Part shown: positions 25,829-34,851 of the stretch, one piece after another
How the letters are laid out: the number at the start of each line of letters is the position of its first letter
Position numbering within the stretch: the stretch's first letter is position 1
DNA from: JBKEAR01 sp047972425
GTDB lineage: Bacteria; Pseudomonadota; Alphaproteobacteria; JBKEAR01
Assembly (NCBI GenBank): GCA_047972425.1
Contig: JBKEAR010000016.1
Location: 14,008 to 78,007 of the forward strand
Length of the DNA stretch: 64,000 bases
Direction: 5' to 3'
Notes under the pieces: generated by a model
The model's input: only the letters and a program-made list of their open reading frames with translations
Database searches by the model: none
What the model was told of the DNA's origin: nothing
Made by a program: the position numbers and the translations under genes

Positions 25829-26426
25829 ATGACAAATAGAACAATGCCCAAACAGGCTATTATCCGCTATCATCCTGATTTAAATTAAAAAGCCAGATAC
25901 TTACGGTCGCATAGCACAAAAGCGGAAGTTATTTTATGGCAGCATCTAAAAAATAAAAAATTACTTGGTTATCAGCTTAAAAGACAAAAACCTTTATTAT
26001 CTTATATTGTCGATTTCTATTGTGCCGAACTCAGGCTCATAGTCTATACATAATAAAATGATTATATAAACATCAGTAATAATTTGATGCTAAGGGGTTT
26101 GCAACCCGTAAAGCCGAAGGCTTTCTAAAAAAAGATAACTTGTCTCCGACAAGATATAATCCCCGCACACAGCTACGCTGTGGGCAACCTCAAAGCATTA
26201 GGTAATACTAAAATTTATTATCATTTTAAGTAGTATTACCTATATTATTGAGCTTGACGGTTATTCTCATGATAATGAAAAATCACAATCTTATGATCAT
26301 GACAGAACTAAAGAATTAGAAAATTATGGTTTACATATCGTGCGGTTTACCAATGAAGACATTTATCATAATATAGAGGCTGTACTTGCATCAATTGAGA
26401 CATATAAAAAAACACACCCCATCTAG
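25829..26426 (+). pseudogene. DUF559 (restriction-endonuclease-like) gene, broken by a stop codon and a 210-bp insertion
   Basis: The frame reads MTNRTMPKQAIIRYHPDLN, a TAA stop at codon 20 (25886), then KARYLRSHSTKAEVILWQ...YIVDFYCAELRL. The 210-bp repeat then interrupts it, and the frame resumes at IELDGYSHDNEKS...HIVRFTNEDIYHNIEAVL to a TAG at 26426. The VDF, IELDG-SH and RFxNEDI motifs are those of DUF559, a PD-(D/E)XK-like nuclease family related to Vsr. Removing 205 nt restores the frame (LRLIIELDG), giving an ancestral protein of about 130 residues. The gene is enclosed by 79-bp inverted repeats, one of which overlaps its last codons. Confidence 0.88.
26039..26248. repeat. 210-bp dispersed repeat, copy 2, inserted in the DUF559 gene
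   Basis: It differs from copy 1 only by G-to-A in TATATAGACAT and T-to-C in GATGTTAAGG. The gene sequence on both sides continues the DUF559 protein, which shows that this copy arrived by insertion. One consistent model is a 203-nt element with AT duplicated on both sides (26039-26040 and 26244-26245). Confidence 0.95.
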
Positions 26427-26488
26427 CTAAAGCTAGACTCCCCTCTAAAGAGGGGACTATTTTATTATTCATTTGTCTCCGACAAAAC
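26410..26488. repeat. 79-bp inverted repeat, right arm around the DUF559 gene
   Basis: It is the inverted partner of 25724-25802. Its outermost hairpin word is TTTGTC-TCC-GACAAA. The innermost hairpin reads TCTAGC-TAAA-GCTAGA, whereas the left arm has TCAGGC/GCCTGA: both sides of the stem have changed together. It overlaps the 3' end of the DUF559 frame (stop at 26426). Confidence 0.92.
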
Positions 26489-26521
26489 AGGAAAACATTG
26501 GTTTTTCTCTAAATTTCAGCT

Positions 26522-26956
26522 TCATTTATCTTTTCTGTTACGGGCGGCGGTTTCGCAATAATGTTTAAAAGTCGCCACCATGGGGATATCGGCGGGTGGC
26601 ATGGGTAAATTATCCAACTCACTTGGTTCTATCCATTTAAAACGCTGCCCCTCATGGCCTTTCAGTTCACCCTGCCAATGATAAATTGCCCAAACCGGCA
26701 TAAATAAATGAAACTTCTCGTAATCGTAAGAAACAAAAGTGATGGCATCAATATCATCTATCGCAATATCCACCCCCAATTCTTCTTTAAATTCCCGAAT
26801 AAGGGCATGCTCAGGGATTTCACCTTCTTCTATCTTACCACCGGGGAACTCCCAAAAGCCCGCCATGGACTTTCCTTTTGGGCGCTCTGCCACTAAAATT
26901 TTGCCCACCTCATTCACCATAATCCCAGCAGCCACATAAACAACGGGTTTGCTCAT
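26522..26956 (-). CDS. mutT: 8-oxo-dGTP diphosphatase MutT-like NUDIX hydrolase
   Basis: This 144-residue NUDIX protein has the box GGKIEEGEIPEHALIREFKEEL and the MutT-type VAERPKGKSMAGFWEFPGG. It hydrolyses oxidised dGTP to prevent A:T to C:G transversions. It follows argJ by 6 nt on the same strand, so the two are probably co-transcribed. MutT is the best assignment, although some NUDIX enzymes of this shape act on other nucleotides. Confidence 0.88.
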   Translation of the reverse strand: MSKPVVYVAAGIMVNEVGKILVAERPKGKSMAGFWEFPGGKIEEGEIPEHALIREFKEELGVDIAIDDIDAITFVSYDYEKFHLFMPVWAIYHWQGELKGHEGQRFKWIEPSELDNLPMPPADIPMVATFKHYCETAARNRKDK

Positions 26957-26962
26957 ATTTTA

Positions 26963-28204
26963 TTAGCTCCGATAATCGGCATTAATGCTGATATATTCGT
27001 GGGTTAAATCGCAAGTATAAACCGTTGCTTTACCTTGGCCGATGGCTAAATGCACATCAATTACAATATTTTGCCCTTTTAAATGAGCCGCAACAGGGGC
27101 TTCATCGTAACCTGCAACCGCTAAGCCTTTTTGTGCCACTTCTATGCCGCCAAATTTTATGCTTAATAAATCTCTATCGGCAGGCTCGCCCGCTTTACCA
27201 ACGGCCATCACCACACGCCCCCAATTGGCATCTTCGCCCGCAATTGCTGTTTTCACCAAAGGGGAATTGGCAATGGCAAGGGCTATCACTTTAGCCGAGC
27301 GCGCGCTTACGGCACCGGTTACATTTACCTCTATAAACTTAGTTGCGCCCTCGCCGTCTTTAACCACAAGCTGCGCCAGTTTTATAAGCACATCCTCCAC
27401 CGCTTTTTTAAAGACAGAATAGTCTGTATTTTCATCATCGGCTATAATAGGGTTATTTGCTTGTTGGGTAGCAAAGGCCATTAGGGTATCCGATGTCGAA
27501 GTATCGCTATCCACCGTAATGGAATTAAAGCTAGTATCCACGGTTTCGGTTAAAATTTGCTGTAACATTTTGGCTTCTATTTTGGCATCGGTAAACAACC
27601 AAGCGAGCATGGTTGCCATATCGGGTGCTATCATGCCCGAGCCTTTGGCAAAAGCATTAATTGTTACTGTTTCCCCACTAAGCTCAATTTGAGTTGTTAC
27701 ACCCTTAGAGAATGTATCGGTGGTTTCGGTAGCATACACCGCCTTTTGCCAATCGCCATTTGCCGATAAATTATCAACCATGCCATTATAATGTTTGGTA
27801 ATGGCCTCTACATCTAAAAACTGACCAATCACACCGGTGGAAGCCACAAAAATTTGCTCCTTAAAGCAATCGACAATATCGGCCAAATAGCCGCATTGGG
27901 CTTCAACAGCCTCAATACCCTTATTGCCAGTAAAGGCATTGGCATTGCCAGAATTGACAATTAGCGCCACAGGCGATTGATTGTTGCGGTGCTGCCAGCG
28001 CAATTGACGCTTGCACCAATCCACAGGGGCAGAGCGTGTTTGCGATTTGGTATAAACACCGGCTGCAACCGTGCCTTGGCCAAGCTTTACCAAAAGTAAA
28101 TCATCTTTTTTATAACGTGTACCACTATGGGCAACGGAAAACTCAATGCCTTTAATGGCCGGCATTTTGGGGAAGTCTTCTTTAAGGGGAGAAATTTTAT
28201 TCAT
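26963..28204 (-). CDS. argJ: Glutamate N-acetyltransferase / ornithine acetyltransferase ArgJ
   Basis: ArgJ recycles the acetyl group from N-acetylornithine to glutamate in arginine synthesis. The 413-residue precursor has the autocleavage motif KGSGMIAPDMATMLAWLF, in which the A-T bond is cut and the Thr becomes the nucleophile, plus VNSGNANAFTG and DTSFNSITVDSDTSTSD. Whether it is bifunctional cannot be read from the sequence. mutT follows directly. Confidence 0.95.
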   Translation of the reverse strand: MNKISPLKEDFPKMPAIKGIEFSVAHSGTRYKKDDLLLVKLGQGTVAAGVYTKSQTRSAPVDWCKRQLRWQHRNNQSPVALIVNSGNANAFTGNKGIEAVEAQCGYLADIVDCFKEQIFVASTGVIGQFLDVEAITKHYNGMVDNLSANGDWQKAVYATETTDTFSKGVTTQIELSGETVTINAFAKGSGMIAPDMATMLAWLFTDAKIEAKMLQQILTETVDTSFNSITVDSDTSTSDTLMAFATQQANNPIIADDENTDYSVFKKAVEDVLIKLAQLVVKDGEGATKFIEVNVTGAVSARSAKVIALAIANSPLVKTAIAGEDANWGRVVMAVGKAGEPADRDLLSIKFGGIEVAQKGLAVAGYDEAPVAAHLKGQNIVIDVHLAIGQGKATVYTCDLTHEYISINADYRS

Positions 28205-28222
28205 GATAATATACCCTATTAT

Positions 28223-28978
28223 TTATGTTGATAATGATTGTAAAAAGCTAAAGCCCTGTTGGCAAGCCGAAAGATAAGATGAGCCAAATAAATTATAATG
28301 GTTAAGATAATGGTAGAGATTATAAATCATCTTTTTTTGCGGATATTGGGGACTTAAGGGTAAATTTTGATTATAAGCCCGATAGAAATCCTCAGAAAAT
28401 CCACCAAACATTTCCGTCATTGCTATATCGGCTTCTCGGTCGCCAAAATAAGCTGCAGGGTCAATCAGCCAAATATCTTGGGCATCAAATAAAACATTGC
28501 CCGCCCATAAATCCCCATGGATTAAGCTGGCATAGGCGGTAGAGCCATTTAAAAAATGAATAAGGGATTGCTGATATTCGCTTAAAATCTGGGCAAAATG
28601 CTCTTTCACTTGGTTATTTTTTATCAGCGATATTTGAAAACCAAGGCGATATTCCACAAAAAACTGCCCCCAATCTGAGCTTAAGATGTTGGGTTGCGGG
28701 TTAAGGCCAATATAATTGCCATGTTTAAAACCATAAGATGATTGTTTTTGATGATGGATGAATGCGAGCCCTTTGCCCAAATTTGCCATTTGCTGCTGGC
28801 TTGCGGGTTGGGTACGAATATGGGTGATTTCTAACTGGTTTTCATCCACTTGGTAAATATGGGGGGTTTTTATATAAGGGTTATCGGCTGCCAATTTACG
28901 CAAATATTCAAGCCCTTCAGCTTCCTTTAATAAAGCATCGGGGTATGGGCTATGATTATATTTAGTAAATTTTAACAT
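28223..28978 (-). CDS. Fructosamine-kinase-family protein
   Basis: This 251-residue kinase has the aminoglycoside-phosphotransferase fold with catalytic LIHGDLWAGNVLF and LIDPAAYFGDREADIAMTEMFGG, the signature of fructosamine/ribulosamine 3-kinases, which remove sugars from glycated proteins. It is a little shorter than the usual 285-290 residues. The ATG at 28978 has AAGGTGAAG upstream and is chosen over an in-phase start ten codons earlier. It lies 18 nt upstream of argJ in the same direction. Confidence 0.88.
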   Translation of the reverse strand: MLKFTKYNHSPYPDALLKEAEGLEYLRKLAADNPYIKTPHIYQVDENQLEITHIRTQPASQQQMANLGKGLAFIHHQKQSSYGFKHGNYIGLNPQPNILSSDWGQFFVEYRLGFQISLIKNNQVKEHFAQILSEYQQSLIHFLNGSTAYASLIHGDLWAGNVLFDAQDIWLIDPAAYFGDREADIAMTEMFGGFSEDFYRAYNQNLPLSPQYPQKKMIYNLYHYLNHYNLFGSSYLSACQQGFSFLQSLST

Positions 28979-29054
28979 CAGCTTCACCTTAAACAATAAA
29001 AGCCCCAACTATTATAGCTGAGGCTTCATTTATTGCAAATAATCCAAATAAAGA

Positions 29055-30185
29055 TTATTGGGTTTTGGTAATTGCGGCATCACCGGCTTCTATCGCATTG
29101 CTTAAGCTTTCAGCAACGGCTTCTTTTGCTTGATCCGCTGCTTCTTCGGCAACCTCTTCAACAGCTTCTACGGCCTCTACAGCCTCTGTTGCTTCTTCAA
29201 CAGCTTCGGCGACTTCTTCGGCAACAACGGCTTCTTCTACCATTTGCTCGGCAATGGCTTCATCACTTGCTGCAGCTTCTTCCATAGCTGCATCAGGGGC
29301 AACTTCACCTTCTACAGGTTCAACTTCATTGGGGGCTTCGGGCATAACCATTACCTCGCCATTAACATCATAGCGGGTAATATCGGCATTGCGTTGGAGC
29401 TCCTCAAAATATTGCTCTTCTAAATCCCGCTGCAACTCACCTTCTAATAAAGCTTTTACATCTTCAAATTGTGGAACTTCTGTTTTACGTATATCTTCTA
29501 CAAAAATCACATGATAACCAAAGCTTGTTTGCACCGGTGTTTTACCATAAGTGCCTTTTTCAATTGCCCAAGCGGCATTGGCAAATTCGGGGACAAATTC
29601 ATTTTTCGAAGCCCAACCAAGCTCACCACCATTAGCACCCGATGGCCCAATAGAAGCTTCTATCGCAAGGGTATTAAAATCCTCACCGGCATCTAAACGT
29701 TTAATAATTTCCTCGGCTTTTTCAGGGGTTTCCACTAAAATATGGCGTGTTTTACGTTCTTCTTCGGGGGTGAAATCTTTGATTTTATCTTCATAATAAA
29801 TTTTCAGATTTTCCTCGGTCATATTTTCTTGAATATAGGCTTTTAAAGCTAAATCTTGCAGAATATTAACCGATGTGAACGCAACATTTTTTTTATATTC
29901 ATCACTTTCGTCTAGTTTTTTGTTAAGCCCATCTTGTTTAGCCAATTGTAAACGAATGGCTAAATCTTGCAATGTCGGGAATAAGCTATCAAAGTCATAT
30001 TGGCTCCAAGGCTCTTGTAAATTTTGATGAATAATCTCAAGATCCGATTTATTTAACCCCACACCATTCACAACGGCCACAACAGGGTCATCGGTTGTTT
30101 CGGCGGCATTTGCCCCAACCATGGCTGTTGTCGCGATTAAGGTTGAAAAGAAAATATTACGAACAGCTTTTGCAGCATTTATCAT
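29055..30185 (-). CDS. Exported parvulin-type peptidyl-prolyl isomerase with Ala/Glu tail
   Basis: This 376-residue periplasmic foldase has a signal peptide (FFSTLIATTAMVGANAA), a SurA-N-like helical region and one rotamase domain (RKTRHILVETPEKAEEI ... NGGELGWASKNEFVPEFANAAW ... TSFGYHVIFVED). The last 100 residues are almost only Ala, Glu and Val (VEEATEAVEAVEAVEEVAEE), probably a long helix. This tail is unusual for PpiC/PrsA-like proteins and resembles in composition the repeat lipoprotein at 46795. Divergent from secA. Confidence 0.9.
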   Translation of the reverse strand: MINAAKAVRNIFFSTLIATTAMVGANAAETTDDPVVAVVNGVGLNKSDLEIIHQNLQEPWSQYDFDSLFPTLQDLAIRLQLAKQDGLNKKLDESDEYKKNVAFTSVNILQDLALKAYIQENMTEENLKIYYEDKIKDFTPEEERKTRHILVETPEKAEEIIKRLDAGEDFNTLAIEASIGPSGANGGELGWASKNEFVPEFANAAWAIEKGTYGKTPVQTSFGYHVIFVEDIRKTEVPQFEDVKALLEGELQRDLEEQYFEELQRNADITRYDVNGEVMVMPEAPNEVEPVEGEVAPDAAMEEAAASDEAIAEQMVEEAVVAEEVAEAVEEATEAVEAVEAVEEVAEEAADQAKEAVAESLSNAIEAGDAAITKTQ

Positions 30186-30307
30186 TCATTTATCCTTTAT
30201 ATAAATATTGATTTCATTTTATAATTATTGAATAATTTTGGCATATTGATGACTATAACTTTATTTATAAAAAATAACAGTATTTTTTTTAAATTTCACG
30301 CTAATCA

Positions 30308-30336
30308 TTGACAATAGCCTGATTGCGGTCTAAATC
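30308..30336 (+). promoter_or_regulatory. Possible secA promoter
   Basis: A perfect TTGACA (30308-30313) is 17 nt upstream of TAAATC (30331-30336), a weak -10, 52 nt before the secA ATG. Confidence 0.35.
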
Positions 30337-30388
30337 TGTATACATAATTTATAAAGAATTTGATTATTAATAATTTAAGTGAAAAAAC

Positions 30389-33061
30389 ATGTTTGGAAAA
30401 TTTGCAAAATCAGTCTTTGGCACAGCCAATGAGCGTTATATCAAAAAGCTTCAAAAACATATTCATGCTATTGAAAAATTAGAGCCAGAATATGCCGCAT
30501 TATCCGATAATGAAATTAAGGCAAAAACCGAAGAATTTAAAGAACGCTTGCGTAATGGTGCAAGCTTAGATGATATTTTGGTTGAAGCTTTTGCCAATGT
30601 GCGCGAAGCAGCAAAACGAACCTTAAATTTACGTGCTTACCCTGTACAGCTGATTGGCGGCATTGTTTTACACCGTGGCCAAATTGCCGAGATGCGCACG
30701 GGCGAAGGTAAAACTTTGGTTTCTACCTTTGCGGTTTATTTAAATGCCCTTGAAGGCAAAGGTGTGCATGTTGTTACGGTGAATGATTATTTAGCAAGCC
30801 GCGATGCCGAATGGATGGGGGCTGTTTATAAGTTCCTTGGTTTAACTGTGGGTTGTATTGTGCATGGGCTAAATGATGATGAGCGCCGTGCTGCTTATAA
30901 TTGCGATATCACTTATGCCACCAATAATGAGTTGGGTTTTGATTATTTGCGCGATAATATGAAATATTCCCGTGCCGATATGGTGCAACGCCCTTTTAAT
31001 TATGCGATTGTGGATGAGGTCGACTCGATTTTGGTTGACGAAGCCCGTACACCATTGATTATATCTGGCCCTTCGGAAGACCATTCTGATTTATATAAAA
31101 CCATGAATGAGATTATTAAAACCTTAAAGCCCGAGGATTACGAGATTGACCAAAAATCGCGCTCAATCCAGTTTACCGAAGAAGGTAACGAGGTTTTGGA
31201 AACCAAGCTGCGCCAAGCGGGTATTATGACCGAAGGCTCTCTTTACGATACATCGAACATTACCCTTATTCACCATTCTACCCAAGCGGCTATGGCCAAT
31301 TTTGTATTTGTACGCGATGTTGATTATATGGTCAAACCCGGAAACTCTGGCAGTTTAGAAGTCATGATTATTGACCCCTTTACCGGCCGCACTATGGAAG
31401 GCCGGCGTTGGTCCAACGGTTTACACCAAGCGGTAGAAGCCAAAGAGGGTGTGGATATTCAGTCTGAAAATCAAACATTAGCCTCAATCACTTATCAGAA
31501 TTATTTTCGCCTTTATCCCAAACTGGCTGGTATGACGGGTACGGCGATGACGGAAGCTGGTGAATTTATGGAGATTTACAAGCTCGAGGTCATTGATATA
31601 CCAACCAATGTACCCATTACCCGTAAGGACCATGATGACTTAATTTATCTGACCGAAAAAGATAAATTAGATGCCGTTATTGCTCAAATTAAAGAATGTA
31701 TCGGTAATAATCAGCCGGTTTTAGTGGGTACGGCATCGGTAGAGAAATCCGAAGAATTATCCAATATTTTAAAGAAACTCAATATTAAACATAATGTGCT
31801 TAATGCCCGCCAGCATGAAAGAGAAGCCGAGGTTATTGCCTTAGCTGGCGAGCCGGGTAATGTGACTATTGCCACCAATATGGCCGGGCGCGGAACCGAT
31901 ATTCAGTTGGGTGGTAATTTAGATAAACTTATTAAAGATAACCCCAATGACGAACCCCAAAATATTAAAATCCTTGTGCAAAATAATCGCGAGAAAGTAT
32001 TGGCCGGTGGTGGCTTAGCTGTTATTGGTACCGAGCGCCATGAAAGCCGGCGTATTGATAATCAGCTCCGCGGGCGTTCTGGCCGCCAAGGCGATGTAGG
32101 TTTATCGCGCTTTTACCTCTCGCTTGAAGATGATTTAATGCGGCGTTTTGGCTCTGACCGTTTAGATGGCATGCTGCGTAAATTTGGCCTTAAAGAAGGC
32201 GAAAGCATTGAACATCCTTGGGTGACTAAAGCTTTAGAGCGTGCGCAAAAAAATGTGGAAAACTATAACTTTGATGCCCGTAAACAATCGTTAAAATATG
32301 ATGATGTTTTAAATGATCAGCGCCGCGAAATTTATGGTCAACGTATTGATATTATGGATGCCGATGACCTACAAGAGACAATTTTAGATGTTTTTGAAGA
32401 AACGGCTGAACGTGTAATTACCCGCTCTATCCCGGCTAAAGCCTATGCTGACCAATGGGATATTGAAACTTTAACCCAAGATATGAGCCGCATTTTCGGT
32501 ATTGATGATGTGCGTGTAGATGCTTGGATAAAAGAAGAAGCTGTTGATGAAAATATGCTGATTGAGCGCGTTTTAGAACAGATGAATAAGCGCTATCTTG
32601 AGCAAAAAGAATTATATGGCGAAGCCTTTAACGATATTGAAAAAAATCTGATGTTACAGATTATTGATCGCCAATGGCAAGAGCATCTTTTAACTTTAGA
32701 CCATTTGCGCCAAGGCATTGGCTTGCGTGCTTATGGCCAACGCAACCCGCTTGATGAATATAAGCGCGAGGCTTTTGAGTTGTTCCAAATCTTGCTCGAG
32801 AAAATCCGCGAGCAAACATGCTCGGTATTATCCCATTTGGTGATTCAAGCCCGTAATACTGCCGAAGATGATGCGCAATCTATGCCACCACAGCAAGCCC
32901 CAGAGGGTAATATTGCTGATACAAATGAGCCGGAATTAGAATATCCCGAAGGTTTCGACCCCAATGACCCCGAAACATGGGCGAGCTTTGTATCACGAAA
33001 CTCACCCTGCCCTTGTGGCTCCGGCAAAAAATTTAAACAATGCCACGGTAAACTCAATTAA
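30389..33061 (+). CDS. secA: Preprotein translocase ATPase SecA
   Basis: SecA drives protein export through SecYEG. The 890-residue protein has Walker A MRTGEGKT (residues 102-109), the DEAD-type VDEVDSILVDEARTPL, the helicase motifs TNMAGRGTDIQLGG and RRIDNQLRGRSGRQGD, the scaffold region and a C-terminal zinc/SecB-binding motif CPCGSGKKFKQCHG. Length is standard. It is a single-gene unit with a terminator behind it. Confidence 0.98.
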   Translation: MFGKFAKSVFGTANERYIKKLQKHIHAIEKLEPEYAALSDNEIKAKTEEFKERLRNGASLDDILVEAFANVREAAKRTLNLRAYPVQLIGGIVLHRGQIAEMRTGEGKTLVSTFAVYLNALEGKGVHVVTVNDYLASRDAEWMGAVYKFLGLTVGCIVHGLNDDERRAAYNCDITYATNNELGFDYLRDNMKYSRADMVQRPFNYAIVDEVDSILVDEARTPLIISGPSEDHSDLYKTMNEIIKTLKPEDYEIDQKSRSIQFTEEGNEVLETKLRQAGIMTEGSLYDTSNITLIHHSTQAAMANFVFVRDVDYMVKPGNSGSLEVMIIDPFTGRTMEGRRWSNGLHQAVEAKEGVDIQSENQTLASITYQNYFRLYPKLAGMTGTAMTEAGEFMEIYKLEVIDIPTNVPITRKDHDDLIYLTEKDKLDAVIAQIKECIGNNQPVLVGTASVEKSEELSNILKKLNIKHNVLNARQHEREAEVIALAGEPGNVTIATNMAGRGTDIQLGGNLDKLIKDNPNDEPQNIKILVQNNREKVLAGGGLAVIGTERHESRRIDNQLRGRSGRQGDVGLSRFYLSLEDDLMRRFGSDRLDGMLRKFGLKEGESIEHPWVTKALERAQKNVENYNFDARKQSLKYDDVLNDQRREIYGQRIDIMDADDLQETILDVFEETAERVITRSIPAKAYADQWDIETLTQDMSRIFGIDDVRVDAWIKEEAVDENMLIERVLEQMNKRYLEQKELYGEAFNDIEKNLMLQIIDRQWQEHLLTLDHLRQGIGLRAYGQRNPLDEYKREAFELFQILLEKIREQTCSVLSHLVIQARNTAEDDAQSMPPQQAPEGNIADTNEPELEYPEGFDPNDPETWASFVSRNSPCPCGSGKKFKQCHGKLN

Positions 33062-33078
33062 AAAATCTAAATATTTAC

Positions 33079-33103
33079 AGCCCGCTTAATTAAGCGGGCT
33101 TTT
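33079..33103 (+). terminator. Terminator after secA
   Basis: A perfect 22-bp palindrome (AGCCCGCTTAA / TTAAGCGGGCT) runs into TTT, 17 nt after the secA stop. Confidence 0.85.
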
Positions 33104-33444
33104 ACATGACCTTACTGACAAGATTTGTTTGATGAATTAAAGTTGCTATACCCAGCTTGACAAATTATCTGGTTGGTTAGGGTGAAATACCCAACTCAAG
33201 TCAACAATATAGACTTTATAGAAAAAAATGCGCTGCTTAATCGAATAAAAAATCGTTAATGTAGTATAAATTAATAATACAAACAAAAACTGCCAAAAAA
33301 ATAAATATGAATATTTATACATTTTCGTGATTAAAAATAAGAATTTTTTTGATAATGACCAAATGAATAAATTTTAAGTTTGTAATAATTGAGTTACAAT
33401 TGCTTGTTAATATTGGGGCAATTAAATTTATTTAGGAAGAGAAT
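33104..33444. other. AT-rich spacer upstream of the RND efflux operon
   Basis: No gene or convincing repeat was found in these 341 bases. The promoter of the efflux operon must lie here, but no clear -35/-10 pair or regulator palindrome stands out. No regulator gene is adjacent. Confidence 0.5.
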
Positions 33445-34851
33445 ATGTCGGATAAAAAGAAATTAACAATCAAAAAGCTTTTTAAATATTGGCCTTTATG
33501 TATTGTTATTTTTTGTTTTTGGCTTTTATTGGGTGTAAAAGTGCCTTTACCAACCAACCAACCATCACCTAATGGGGCAATAGGTAATGGGGGCAAAACC
33601 AAAGAGATTTCCTTATTGCGTTATCTGGTTGCTCCGCCAAAATCTCAGGCTTCACAAAAAAAACCAACAGAACAATCATCTGGCCTAAAAGCCCTTTCGG
33701 TCTTAAAAATATCTCATAATGAATTTACACCCGTTTTAGAAACTTGGGGTGAGGTTCAATCGCCCAGCGGTGCAGCGTTGGAGCTTGTGAGCGAAGTTTC
33801 TGCTAAGGTCATTGAGCTGGCCGATATCCACCCCGGCTCTACTGTTACCAAAGGCCAAGTTTTGGTTCATTTAGACAATACCGATACCACTTATGCTTTA
33901 GAGCAAGCCCAAGCAAAGTTAGATGAATTAGAAGCCAGTTTAGATTCTGCTCAAACACTCCTTCCCCTAGAGCAACAAGTGTTAGAAGTTGCCGAAAAAT
34001 CTTATGCACGTTATCAAGATTTAGCCAAGCAAAATGTTACATCGACTGCCAATGTAGAAGAACAGCTACGCACTTTTTTACAAGCCCAACAATCGGTACA
34101 AACCCAAAAAAATAGTATTGCAAGCTTAGAGGCGCAAATCGCTAGCCAACAATCAGTTGTCAGAGAAGCACAAAATAATTTAGATAAAACCCAAATAAAG
34201 GCACCGGTTAACGGGCGTATTTTAGAAATTAATATTCAAGTTGGGCAGTATTTAAATGCCAATACAGCGGTTTTGCGTATGGTTAATATTAACGAGCAAG
34301 AGGTTCAATCGCTCATATCATTTTCTAAATTAGTTGCTTTTTTACCCGATACAACTGTTATTGATAATTTGATTGGTCTTAAAGGTTATTTTACATTAGA
34401 GGAAAATGGTTATGAGCGTAATTGGCCAATAACCATTAGTGCCATACCCGCCGAGCTTTCGGCAGAGAGCCGCGATATTAAGGTGCGCTTTTCCTTTGAC
34501 GACCCAGCATCGGCACCATTATTAGGAACCTATGGTCAAGTCACCCTGCTTTCACCCGAAAATCGCGATATTATCATCGTTCCGCGAGATTCAATCCGCC
34601 AAGGTAAAGCTTATATTTTAGATGATACAAATGCCATTCATGCCACGCCTGTTAAAACATCAATCATCGGCGATAAATGGCTTTGGGTACAGCAAGGTTT
34701 AAATATTAATGAACAGCTGGTTATTCAGCCCCCCATTCCATTTGTTGAAAATATTATTTATGAGCCTAAAGATGATGCACGAGTGACCGATTTACTTAAT
34801 GAATTTATTGTATCCACACAGCAAGATTTGCAAGATAAGGGTGCAAAATAA
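33445..34851 (+). CDS. RND efflux periplasmic adaptor (membrane fusion protein)
   Basis: This 468-residue HlyD/AcrA-type protein has an N-terminal membrane anchor (WPLCIVIFCFWLLLGVKV), a lipoyl half-motif (SEVSAKVIELADIHPGSTVTKGQVLVHLD), a long coiled-coil hairpin (residues about 155-245) and the returning lipoyl half (KAPVNGRILEINIQVGQYL), then a beta-barrel domain. It links the inner-membrane pump to an outer-membrane channel. Its stop overlaps the pump ATG (TAATG). No outer-membrane factor gene is present in the window. Confidence 0.92.
   Translation: MSDKKKLTIKKLFKYWPLCIVIFCFWLLLGVKVPLPTNQPSPNGAIGNGGKTKEISLLRYLVAPPKSQASQKKPTEQSSGLKALSVLKISHNEFTPVLETWGEVQSPSGAALELVSEVSAKVIELADIHPGSTVTKGQVLVHLDNTDTTYALEQAQAKLDELEASLDSAQTLLPLEQQVLEVAEKSYARYQDLAKQNVTSTANVEEQLRTFLQAQQSVQTQKNSIASLEAQIASQQSVVREAQNNLDKTQIKAPVNGRILEINIQVGQYLNANTAVLRMVNINEQEVQSLISFSKLVAFLPDTTVIDNLIGLKGYFTLEENGYERNWPITISAIPAELSAESRDIKVRFSFDDPASAPLLGTYGQVTLLSPENRDIIIVPRDSIRQGKAYILDDTNAIHATPVKTSIIGDKWLWVQQGLNINEQLVIQPPIPFVENIIYEPKDDARVTDLLNEFIVSTQQDLQDKGAK

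Noticed and set aside
22994..26248. Composite transposon formed by the two 210-bp repeats
   Set aside because: No transposase or integrase gene is inside and the repeats have no coding capacity; direct-repeat recombination is the most that can be claimed.
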